From: Chitinophagales bacterium
Lineage (GTDB): Bacteria; Bacteroidota; Bacteroidia; Chitinophagales; Chitinophagaceae
NCBI GenBank assembly: GCA_025355935.1
Contig: JANXYS010000086.1
Location: 1 to 7,160 of the forward strand
Direction: 5' to 3'
DNA length: 7,160 bases
Shown here: positions 1-6,136 of the stretch, in pieces
Layout: every line of letters starts with the position of its first letter
Numbering within the stretch: position 1 is the first letter of the stretch
The notes under the pieces: model-generated
Database searches by the model: none
What the model was told of the DNA's origin: nothing
Seen by the model: only the letters and a program-made list of their open reading frames with translations
Translations under genes and position numbers: made by a program

Positions 1-1226
1 GTGCAAATTTTGAAAGTGGTGTACTAATCAACAGGTATCAAACTTACACAGGAGGATCCGGTCCTATAATGCTTAATAGTGGTTCTCCCCTTAACGGCCT
101 CATTAAATTAGGTACTTCAGACCTTCTCGAGGACATAAAAGTGAACGGTGCATTTAAGATCGGAACAAATTTAAAAGACAACGAGTGGCTGATAAACTAC
201 CAAAATCTTAAGCGCCGCATCGATTGGAATTTAACATACTACCGCAATGTTCAAAATTATACAGTTGCAGATGTATATCCGGCGCGCAACTTTACCAATC
301 TTTACCAGGCGGGTGTATCGTATCCGTTTGATGAAGCAAAAAGCCTGAGACTTTCTACAGGTGTGCGCTCGGAAAATTTCGTGATCTCTTCCCTGGAACC
401 TGTTACAGCAGGCCTTAGCAATGAGAAAAGAAAATACTCGGTTACGCACCTCGAATTTGTGTACGATAACAGCCTGAATGTATCAACTAATATATGGAAC
501 GGCTTACGCTATAAAGCTTACTTCGACTACAATGTACAGGTAGGAAAACTGCAGACGGCAGCCGGACGAAACACATATAATGCTGGTTTCGACGCACGTT
601 ATTACTATCCCATTTACCGAAATTTTATCTGGGCCGGCAGGGCAGCTGGTGATTTTAGCTTCGGCAATCAGAAAATAAATTACTTCCTCGGCGGAGTTGA
701 TGGCTGGCTAATGTTTGGTAGCAATGTAAAGAGCAATGGCAGTTACAGGTATTTCAACCAGGCCAACAAACCTGCTAATGATCAAAATTATGCATTTCAG
801 AGCCTGGCAGTAAATATGCGCGGCTATTTGCAAAATATTGCCAGCGGTAATAACGCGGTTGTTATTAACAGTGAGTTTCGGCTACCGGTATGGTCAACAT
901 TCTTTGACAAAACAGTAAATAATAAATTTATTCGTGATTTCCAATTAGTACAGTTTGTTGATTTCGGAACTGCGTGGAACGGAGGATATCAGAGCATTAA
1001 AAGGCCGAGCAATACGTATGTAGACGTGAACCCCACTAATGGTAACCAGGGCCCTGTTTCAGTAAAAATTAAAACCGGGGGAGTGGGTCCGTTTGCTGGT
1101 GGTTATGGTTTCGGGGCTCGCAGTACATTGCTGGGCTATTTCCTTAAATTCGATGCAGGATGGCCAATGAGCGGTTTCTTTAAAAATAAACCTGTGTATT
1201 ACTTTGCACTTGGACTTGATTTTTAA
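1..1226 (+). CDS. C-terminal Omp85/BamA-like beta-barrel of a large outer-membrane protein (5' partial)
   Basis: The frame is open from base 3 to the TAA at 1224-1226, giving 407 visible residues. The ATG at 69 is therefore an internal Met, and the true start lies before the window. The sequence is made of alternating aromatic/polar strands typical of a transmembrane beta-barrel. Its last third has the surface-antigen (Omp85) pattern: MRGYLQN (RGY-type loop), SEFRLPVW, FVDFGTAW and GGYGFGARSTLLGYFLKFD. It ends in ...ALGLDF, and a terminal Phe is the usual signal for Bam-mediated insertion. By family knowledge, such barrels sit in the outer membrane for protein assembly or export. In Bacteroidota similar barrels also follow TolB-like PD40 beta-propellers, which would fit but lies outside the window. 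The barrel assignment is good; the specific function is unknown. The next gene starts 76 nt downstream on the same strand. Confidence 0.8.
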   Translation, partial: ANFESGVLINRYQTYTGGSGPIMLNSGSPLNGLIKLGTSDLLEDIKVNGAFKIGTNLKDNEWLINYQNLKRRIDWNLTYYRNVQNYTVADVYPARNFTNLYQAGVSYPFDEAKSLRLSTGVRSENFVISSLEPVTAGLSNEKRKYSVTHLEFVYDNSLNVSTNIWNGLRYKAYFDYNVQVGKLQTAAGRNTYNAGFDARYYYPIYRNFIWAGRAAGDFSFGNQKINYFLGGVDGWLMFGSNVKSNGSYRYFNQANKPANDQNYAFQSLAVNMRGYLQNIASGNNAVVINSEFRLPVWSTFFDKTVNNKFIRDFQLVQFVDFGTAWNGGYQSIKRPSNTYVDVNPTNGNQGPVSVKIKTGGVGPFAGGYGFGARSTLLGYFLKFDAGWPMSGFFKNKPVYYFALGLDF

Positions 1227-1302
1227 TGTCAGTTGAAAACATTAAATTAATTAAAGAAACTCGGCGTCTTATTAACCATACCTTTTACCCCAATATATAA
1301 AT

Positions 1303-2100
1303 ATGAACTTTAAGTTTAAACAATGCTGCGCTTTCCTGACCTGCTGTCTCGCACTGGTATCATTATCAGCAAACGCAAAAACTCCTGACAAGGATTTCTA
1401 TACAATACTGGTTTATCATTTTAAAAGTAACGACCAGCAGGTGGCACTGGATGAGTATTTTAAGAACACCTATATACCTGCCCTACACCGAGCAGGAATA
1501 AAAAAAATCGGTGTGTTTAAACCACTAGCTAACGATACCGCGCAAATGAAAAGCATGTATGTCTTTATACCATTTCGGGCGCTGAAGGATTGGGAGAAAC
1601 TGCCACAAGTTTTGGAGAAGGATGCTGTATACACTTCCGCCGCACGTACTTTTACCGATGCAGTCTCAGATAAGAGACCCTTCGAGCGCCTCGAAACTAT
1701 CTTGCTGGACGCATTTCCTATGCATACTCAATTTAAATTGTCCGACTTAAGTAATCCCCTGTCGGAACGCATATATGAACTGAGGAGTTATGAAAGTCCG
1801 ACCTTACATTTATACAAAACAAAAGTGCGGATGTTTAATGACGGAGGTGAGATCGCATTGTTTAAGCGGCTGAGGTTTAACGCCATATTTTATGCAAACG
1901 TATTGTCGGGTGGTAAGATGCCCAACCTTATGTACATGACAACCTTCAAAAATATGGCCGAGCATGACGCGCACTGGAAAGCATTTGTAGAGTCCCCTGA
2001 ATGGAAAACATTAACGGCAATGCCGGAATATGAAAATAAAGTTTCGGTTTCGCATATTGACGCAATTCTGATGCACCCGGCCGATTATTCGGATATTTAA
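1303..2100 (+). CDS. Secreted two-domain NIPSNAP-family protein
   Basis: This 265-residue protein has an N-terminal signal peptide: basic MNFKFK, a hydrophobic core at about residues 8-22, and an ANA cleavage motif at 23-25. Mature protein would begin near Lys26, in the periplasm or outside the cell. The unusual CC...CC pairs lie in the signal core, and there is no lipobox, so it is not a lipoprotein. Residues 156 to about 258 form the recognisable NIPSNAP domain, a dimeric alpha/beta-barrel ferredoxin-like fold. It starts with IYELRSYES and includes F..VLSGG..PNLMYMTTF, the HDAHWKAF segment and the closing EYENKVSVSHIDAILM. Residues 32-140 look like a diverged copy of the same fold (FYTILVYHF, Y.FIPFRALKDWEKLP). 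Bacterial secreted NIPSNAP proteins have no established reaction. The start is chosen because it begins the signal peptide; its leader is A/T-rich (AATATATAAAT), as expected for Bacteroidota. Confidence 0.88.
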   Translation: MNFKFKQCCAFLTCCLALVSLSANAKTPDKDFYTILVYHFKSNDQQVALDEYFKNTYIPALHRAGIKKIGVFKPLANDTAQMKSMYVFIPFRALKDWEKLPQVLEKDAVYTSAARTFTDAVSDKRPFERLETILLDAFPMHTQFKLSDLSNPLSERIYELRSYESPTLHLYKTKVRMFNDGGEIALFKRLRFNAIFYANVLSGGKMPNLMYMTTFKNMAEHDAHWKAFVESPEWKTLTAMPEYENKVSVSHIDAILMHPADYSDI

Positions 2101-2150
2101 TAAATTAAGTTGTTATTGGGATAATTTGGCGAAAGTGATGTGGATAGGGC

Positions 2151-2194
2151 TACAGTTGACAACCTTTAAAGGTCATACCTGCATTATGTTAACC
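2151..2194. repeat. Degenerate upstream copy of the palindromic repeat
   Basis: This 44-nt stretch aligns with 2244-2288 at about 39 of 45 columns, with one single-base gap. Both copies share TACAG at the left, the central AACCTTTAAAGGT, and ATTATGTTAACC at the right. Here the symmetry survives only in the centre (ACCTTTAAAGGT); the outer arms have drifted. The copies are in direct orientation about 93 nt apart, inside the gap between two convergent genes. Confidence 0.75.
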
Positions 2195-2241
2195 AAGATG
2201 TCCAAGTATGACGTTGGTGTCTGCGAAATATGTAGGCCCCG

Positions 2242-2279
2242 AATACAGGTGTCAACCTTTAAAGGTTGACACCTGTATT
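2242..2279. repeat. Perfect 38-bp palindrome (REP-like or bidirectional terminator candidate)
   Basis: Each arm is 19 nt (AATACAGGTGTCAACCTTT at 2242-2260) and the right arm, 2261-2279, is its exact reverse complement with no spacer. Transcribed from either strand it would form a long hairpin, with the central AAA/TTT opening as a small loop. No U-tract follows on either side, so it is not a textbook intrinsic terminator. Its position between the stop of the NIPSNAP gene (2100) and the stop of the HTH gene (2348) suits a bidirectional transcript-end structure or a REP-like element. The right part, ACCTGTATT, recurs at 2286-2294. Confidence 0.85.
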
Positions 2280-2347
2280 ATGTTAACCTGTATTCTCATT
2301 GCTGGTCAAAAGAGGATTATCATCAGCCCAAAAAAAGGGGAACAACC

Positions 2348-2902
2348 TCAGTTACCAAGTTCATTCATATACTTCTTAATAATGGCTTCTTCAGCTGCCA
2401 ATATCTCAGATTTAATTTTCAGATCAAGTTCCCTCAGTTCACCATGCTTTTTTATCCGCGAGTCTCTCTTATAGATTTTTGACGAGAAGTGATTATGGAC
2501 ATGAGTGTCTCCTGTCTCCGATGCCATTTCTAAAATGTGCTCACAAATGCCGAGTTCACGCCTGGATTTCGCGTTAGCCTTTTCTGTGGCTTGAGTTTTT
2601 TTCTGCAAATGGTAGTTTAACAATTGAATTTTTAGCAGCCGACCTTGATAACGTCGTTGAAATGACTCTTTTTCTGCAGCATTCGTAGCATGCAGGTGAT
2701 CGGGGCCTTTACGGTCACTTTTAGCCGTTGCCAATTTATTTATAAGTTCATGCAAAAGAATTTCAGAATGGAGAGGAAGAGCACGGTGTCCTCTCAGGGT
2801 CATCCCGATTTGCGACTTTGTGGTTTTTAAAAACCAGGCAAGGCTGGTGTGACTTAGGTTGTATTCTTCAACCAGGTTACAAAGCGCTTCAAGAGTAATC
2901 AT
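2348..2902 (-). CDS. Hypothetical protein: HTH-like N terminus plus charged coiled-coil
   Basis: The family is not recognised. The protein has 184 residues, no signal peptide and no membrane segment, so it is probably cytoplasmic. Residues about 7-57 resemble a Cro/CI-type helix-turn-helix: LVEEYNLSHTSLAWFLKTT, then KSQIGMTLRGHRALP, followed by a helix ending ELINKL. The S..SLA.FL..TKSQI...LRG.R.LP spacing is what suggests DNA binding. From about residue 60 the chain is rich in Lys, Glu, Gln and Arg with heptad-like leucines, so a long helical or coiled-coil region is likely. The start ATG (2900-2902) is the first Met before the HTH; the leader, GTTTTTCC, carries no clear ribosome site. It stands alone, converging on the NIPSNAP gene, with long noncoding DNA behind it and an inverted repeat 76-114 nt upstream of its start. 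A regulator or nucleoid-associated role is inference only. Confidence 0.65.
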   Translation of the reverse strand: MITLEALCNLVEEYNLSHTSLAWFLKTTKSQIGMTLRGHRALPLHSEILLHELINKLATAKSDRKGPDHLHATNAAEKESFQRRYQGRLLKIQLLNYHLQKKTQATEKANAKSRRELGICEHILEMASETGDTHVHNHFSSKIYKRDSRIKKHGELRELDLKIKSEILAAEEAIIKKYMNELGN

Positions 2903-3555
2903 GGAAAAACATTAAAAATTAGATAATTTCAGTTATTTACGAATCGAAAACGTTGAACGAGTTTTGTATCCGCCAACTTGTGATCGATTTCATTTTACCG
3001 CAACAATCGATCACAACCTTTTACTTCCATCCTCAATGTGGTTTTTAATCCCGGCCCACCCTTCAAAATTATAATCACGGCAAATGCAATAAAAACCATT
3101 TAATTCAAAAATATTGATCTTACAGGAAATAAGTAAATGAAAAAATTGATAGATATGCACGCAACCTCTTTTAAATGTACACGAAATAGTCTCAAGGGCA
3201 ACTTTAACTGATTCTGGTTGATAATAAAACCTTCTGCTGCTGTAAAATTTGAAAAAATTTCCCTGGTTAAGCAGTGCAGGTGAATAACACACGCATCAAT
3301 GGCTGAATTACCAGCGGGAAGCTACGAGCGTGTTGCCTACAACTCGCCCTTAAATTATTTACTTTTTAACCTAATATTTGAGCAAAAAAATTACATAGAA
3401 CATAAGAAATCCACGCAGAATGATGTTCCTTCAAAGACATAAGGGCCTTATACTTATTCTGTAAAAGATCCGGAAGGTTACTAGTAAACTGATGTAAAGA
3501 GGATCGACGCTAATAGCTTGTGGAAAGGAGAAAATCGTTCATATAAAATAGGGCA
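2903..3555. other. 653-nt A+T-rich intergenic stretch with no convincing gene
   Basis: No gene here is well supported. It lies between the 5' end of the HTH gene and the 3' end of the DgkA-family gene. A - strand open frame at 3011-3292 (93 codons) is rich in Phe, Ile and Cys, as chance frames in A+T-rich DNA are. Its C-terminal end, however, reads like a domain-end motif (CRDYNFEGWAGIKNHIE). A + strand frame at 3299-3442 (47 codons) is followed, after one stop, by GPYTYSVKDPEGY and another stop (3443-3484), resembling the end of a VOC/glyoxalase domain. I read both as possible relics of decayed genes, not as working genes. No tRNA-like or rRNA-like structure was seen. The 12-bp inverted repeat at 2978-3016 is listed separately. 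Confidence 0.5.
2978..3016. repeat. 12-bp perfect inverted repeat upstream of the HTH gene
   Basis: The arm TTGTGATCGATT (2978-2989) and its exact reverse complement AATCGATCACAA (3005-3016) are separated by 15 nt. The pair lies 76-114 nt upstream of the HTH gene start. It could be an operator with two half-sites about 1.3 to 2.6 helical turns apart, or a hairpin. No U-tract follows on either strand, so an ordinary terminator is unlikely. An extra weak symmetric patch, AAAAC...GTTTT around CGTTGAACG, lies closer to the gene at 2947-2965. Confidence 0.6.
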
Positions 3556-3909
3556 TTAGAAAAATTGGATGATTTTAGGTATAAAGATCAATGCACCGGT
3601 AACAACGGACCCGGCAGCGGCCAGCATTACGGATCCCGCGGAGGCGTCCTTAATAATCTTGATCTGAGGTTTTGTAAAGGGCGACAGGAAATCGCAGATC
3701 TTCTCGATTGCTGTATTGATCATTTCCAGCGAAAGCACTAGCACCATATTTAAAATCAGTATGACCCATTCTATAGGGGAACAACTAAGCAAACTTGCTA
3801 AACAAATCACAATAACGGTTGCTAGAATGTGAATGCGGAAATTTAGTTCCTGTTTCCAGCAATACCTGATTCCCTGAATTGCATACCCGAATGATTTGAT
3901 CAATTTCAT
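3556..3909 (-). CDS. dgkA: Diacylglycerol kinase / undecaprenol kinase family membrane protein
   Basis: This 117-residue small integral membrane kinase of the DgkA family phosphorylates a lipid alcohol with ATP at the inner membrane. Visible features are an amphipathic N terminus (residues 1-24), then membrane segments at about 28-43, 47-66 and 90-112. The family signature is EMINTAIEKICD at 62-73, with Glu62, Asn65 and Glu69 matching the catalytic/metal residues of E. coli DgkA (E69, N72, E76). Glu21 in QELNFRIH matches the N-terminal Glu28, and Lys87-Asp88 in IKDASAGSV matches the K-D pair before the last helix. The length is normal for the family. Whether the substrate is diacylglycerol or undecaprenol cannot be told from sequence; the non-proteobacterial form often acts on undecaprenol, which would feed carrier-lipid recycling for cell-wall synthesis. 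It is separated from the upstream aminotransferase gene by 286 nt, so a shared operon is uncertain. Confidence 0.92.
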   Translation of the reverse strand: MKLIKSFGYAIQGIRYCWKQELNFRIHILATVIVICLASLLSCSPIEWVILILNMVLVLSLEMINTAIEKICDFLSPFTKPQIKIIKDASAGSVMLAAAGSVVTGALIFIPKIIQFF

Positions 3910-3984
3910 AAAATTACTTTAGGTATGTACATTTAATCAAATGGACCTACGTTTCCATACTAACAGTTGGAACTATTTCCAATT

Positions 3985-4075
3985 ACTGATTGCTGGCGCT
4001 AGCCTGCCACGGCCGTACGCCTTGCGAAACAAGTGCCAATATCCACATTGTAAAAAATTTAAAATGCCACGGCTC
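3985..4075. other. G+C-rich, locally symmetric patch in the gap between the aminotransferase and DgkA-family genes
   Basis: The 286-nt gap 3910-4195 holds no convincing gene. Within it, 3990-4025 is clearly richer in G+C than its A+T-rich flanks. It contains the 8-bp palindrome ACGGCCGT (4009-4016), flanked by GGCG and CGCC. TGCCACGGC occurs twice (4005-4013 and 4065-4073), and a short hairpin TTGGAA-CTAT-TTCCAA lies just to the left (3967-3982). Possibilities are a structured 3' end of the aminotransferase transcript, a dispersed intergenic repeat, or a small RNA; the sequence does not decide between them. Confidence 0.3.
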
Positions 4076-4195
4076 CAATAAAAGTTTGGTGCGCCTCCTT
4101 GCGGTTTTAGGTGTATATGAGATGCTACGGGATAACGCATAAATACGTTGTAGCCCTGTTCTAATTTTTAACGTGCAGGAAAGTTAAACCATAGA

Positions 4196-5395
4196 TTATG
4201 CTATCTCGTCCAGCACCTCCAATATACGCAAGCATGCAACTTCAATATCCTTATCTGGAATGTTAAGGGGTGGTACAATGCGAAGACAATTTGCGGCAAA
4301 AAGGAACCAATCAGTAAATACCCCAACGTTATTGGTACCACCCTGTATAAGCTGGTCAATCACCTTTTTATTTACCTCGAAATTCTCAAACCAGACGGCG
4401 AACATCAACCCGGCACTATTTACCTTTTTTATCAGAGGGTGCCGGAGAAATGATATAAAAATGTTGCGTTTATGTTGAATGCTGCCTAGCATATCTTCCT
4501 CCAGGAGAGCTTTAAAACCCGCCATCCCTGCCGCACAGCTAACCGGATGGCCACCAAACGTACTGATGTGCCCAAGTACCGGGTTGCTGGTAAAAGAATC
4601 CATCATCTGCTTGTCGGCTATAAATGCCCCCAACGGCATGCCGCCGCCAAGTGCCTTTCCTAATAACAAAATATCGGGAACTACGCCAAACTGTTCAAAA
4701 GCCCAGAGAGTTCCGTTTCTTCCAAAACCACTTTGTATTTCATCAAGTACCATCAGCGTGCCCGTTTCAGTACAACGTTTACGCAGTGCCGTTAGCCAAC
4801 CTTTTTCCGGTAGTAATACCCCGGCTTCGGCCTGGATAGTTTCGGCTACCACACAGGCTGTTTTGGTACTAATGCTCTCCAGGTCCTCAAAATTATTATA
4901 CCTGAGTTGCAGGATGTCGGGCAGCAAGGGGCGGAAGGCCTGTTGCCAGTACTCGCTGCCCATTATACTTAGCGCGCCCTGCGTACTACCGTGGTATGAA
5001 TTTTTAAAAGAAATAATCTGTGTTCTGCCGGTAAACCTTTTAGCTAACTTCATTGCGCCTTCTGTAGCTTCACTTCCACTGGCGGTGTAAAATACAGCAT
5101 TAAGGTTTGCAGGCAAGTGATCGATAAGCATTTTCGCATATTCTACCTGGGGATTTTCAACCAGCTCGCCATATACCATAATATGGAGGTAACTATCTAC
5201 CTGCTTTTTAATAGCCTCTACTACTTTTGGGTGGCGGTGACCAATATTACAAACGCTTATGCCAGCAATCAGATCAATGAATTCCTTCCCATCAGCGTCC
5301 CACATCCGGCTTCCTTCAGCCTTTACAATGTTGAGGCATAGTGGCGCTTCGGATGTTTGTCCTACGTGATTAAGAAAGAGTTGCCGGTTGGTCAT
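4196..5395 (-). CDS. Class III PLP-dependent aminotransferase (acetylornithine/ornithine aminotransferase-like)
   Basis: This 399-residue cytoplasmic enzyme is full length for the class III (ornithine/acetylornithine/GABA) aminotransferases. It moves an amino group, usually from the terminal amine of a diamine-type substrate, to a keto acid through pyridoxal phosphate. Visible motifs are GSEAT (107-111) for the cofactor phosphate, Tyr134-His135 stacking on the ring, Glu190 in QAEAG, Asp218 in LDEIQSGFGR holding the pyridine nitrogen, the Schiff-base Lys247 in LLLGKALGGGMPLG, and Thr279 in STFGGHP for the phosphate of the second subunit. No arginine or lysine biosynthesis genes are next to it, so the substrate is open; databases usually call such proteins 'aspartate aminotransferase family'. 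The start at 5395 gives the usual short N-terminal helix (MTNRQLFLNHVGQ). It is divergent from the carbonic anhydrase gene across 181 nt. Confidence 0.93.
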   Translation of the reverse strand: MTNRQLFLNHVGQTSEAPLCLNIVKAEGSRMWDADGKEFIDLIAGISVCNIGHRHPKVVEAIKKQVDSYLHIMVYGELVENPQVEYAKMLIDHLPANLNAVFYTASGSEATEGAMKLAKRFTGRTQIISFKNSYHGSTQGALSIMGSEYWQQAFRPLLPDILQLRYNNFEDLESISTKTACVVAETIQAEAGVLLPEKGWLTALRKRCTETGTLMVLDEIQSGFGRNGTLWAFEQFGVVPDILLLGKALGGGMPLGAFIADKQMMDSFTSNPVLGHISTFGGHPVSCAAGMAGFKALLEEDMLGSIQHKRNIFISFLRHPLIKKVNSAGLMFAVWFENFEVNKKVIDQLIQGGTNNVGVFTDWFLFAANCLRIVPPLNIPDKDIEVACLRILEVLDEIA

Positions 5396-5421
5396 AGCTG
5401 CAAAATTAATGTTTAGTTTTG
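5388..5421 (+). promoter_or_regulatory. Possible Bacteroidota-type promoter for the carbonic anhydrase transcript
   Basis: TTG at 5388-5390 and TAGTTTTG at 5414-5421 match the Bacteroidota -33 (TTG) and -7 (TAnnTTTG) elements, with a spacing of 23 nt at the long end of the accepted range. A start near 5427 would leave a leader of about 150 nt before the carbonic anhydrase ATG. The -33 part overlaps the first codons of the divergent aminotransferase gene. Chance matches are frequent in A+T-rich DNA, so this is tentative. Confidence 0.25.
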
Positions 5422-5576
5422 TCAGGTAAGCCTAAGAAAAAAGGAAGTACAAACAGCCATTACAACAATCTCTGAACAAATTGCTTCCTGTTTCGGGTAA
5501 ATGAAAATTGAGTTACTGGACAGGTGAGCTGCCTACAAGACATTGCGTATGCACGAAGCTGTATAAAAAAATAAAT

Positions 5577-6089
5577 ATGAGCATTATATTACCTGTTAAA
5601 GGAAAACTTCCCAGCATGGGAGAAGATTGTTTTATCGCACCAAATGCTACGATCGTTGGCGATGTTATCATGGGCAACCAATGCTCCGTTTGGTTTAACG
5701 CAGTTATCCGGGGTGATGTAAATAGCATTCGTATAGGGAACAAGGTAAATGTGCAGGATGGCGCTATTATTCACTGTACTTATGAGAAAACCAAGACGAT
5801 TATTGGAAATAATGTTAGTATCGGACACAATGCAATCGTACATGGATGCGTTATAGATGATCATGTATTGGTTGGCATGGGTGCTATCATCATGGATAAT
5901 GCCCGGGTGGGCAGTAACTCGATTATTGCTGCGGGTGCAGTCATCCTTGAAAATACCATTGTGGAGCCCGGCTGCATTTATGCAGGCGTGCCTGCAAAAA
6001 AAGTAAAGGACATTAGCCAGGAATTAATAAGCGGGGAGATTAACAGGATTGCTGAAAATTATATTATGTATAGCAGCTGGTTTAAATAA
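5577..6089 (+). CDS. Gamma-class carbonic anhydrase family protein (left-handed beta-helix)
   Basis: This 170-residue hexapeptide-repeat protein would be trimeric and cytoplasmic, of the gamma carbonic anhydrase/YrdA type, where a metal between subunits hydrates CO2 to bicarbonate. The metal ligands are His66 (IIHCTY), His84 and His89 (SIGHNAIVHGC). The supporting residues Arg45 and Asp47 (IRGDV), Gln60 and Asp61 (VNVQDG) keep the spacing of the archaeal enzyme Cam. Isoleucine/valine-rich hexapeptide turns run from about 20 to 138, then AGVPAKKVKDIS leads into a C-terminal helix. Cam's acidic loop is absent, as in the short CamH/YrdA forms, so enzyme activity is likely but not assured. The frame extends upstream to an ATG at 5508, but those 23 codons do not look like the family. 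The ATG at 5577 follows an A-rich leader and begins the normal SIILPVKGKLP N terminus. A lipoprotein gene follows after 47 nt. Confidence 0.93.
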   Translation: MSIILPVKGKLPSMGEDCFIAPNATIVGDVIMGNQCSVWFNAVIRGDVNSIRIGNKVNVQDGAIIHCTYEKTKTIIGNNVSIGHNAIVHGCVIDDHVLVGMGAIIMDNARVGSNSIIAAGAVILENTIVEPGCIYAGVPAKKVKDISQELISGEINRIAENYIMYSSWFK

Positions 6090-6136
6090 ACATTTTGATA
6101 ACACCCGGCGGTTGTAAAAAAGAGTAATTTAATACC

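Noticed and set aside
2320..2345. CCCCTTTTTTTGGGC on the - strand after the HTH-like gene as an intrinsic terminator
   Set aside because: The run of T lies inside the would-be loop between short C and G tracts and does not follow a stem, so the geometry is wrong.
2208..2474. 88-codon + strand frame across the palindrome
   Set aside because: It reads through the inverted repeat and then antisense to the HTH-like gene; it has no domain signs.
3941..4081. 46-codon + strand frame (MDLRFHTNSWNYF...)
   Set aside because: It has no signal peptide, domain or ribosome-site support and crosses the G+C-rich structured patch; more likely a chance frame.
4479..5090. 203-codon open frame on the + strand
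   Set aside because: It lies wholly antisense to the well-supported aminotransferase and has Ser/Pro/Leu-rich low-information content; it is a shadow frame.
5401..5408. Exact TAnnTTTG (-7 type) match on the - strand just before the aminotransferase ATG
   Set aside because: It sits only 5 nt before the start codon and no TTG occurs 17-23 nt upstream of it, so a promoter here would need a leaderless transcript.
5508..5576. 23-codon N-terminal extension of the carbonic anhydrase from an earlier ATG
   Set aside because: The extension (MSYWTGELPTRH...) is unlike the family N terminus. The ATG at 5577 gives the normal length of 170 and has an A-rich leader typical of the phylum.
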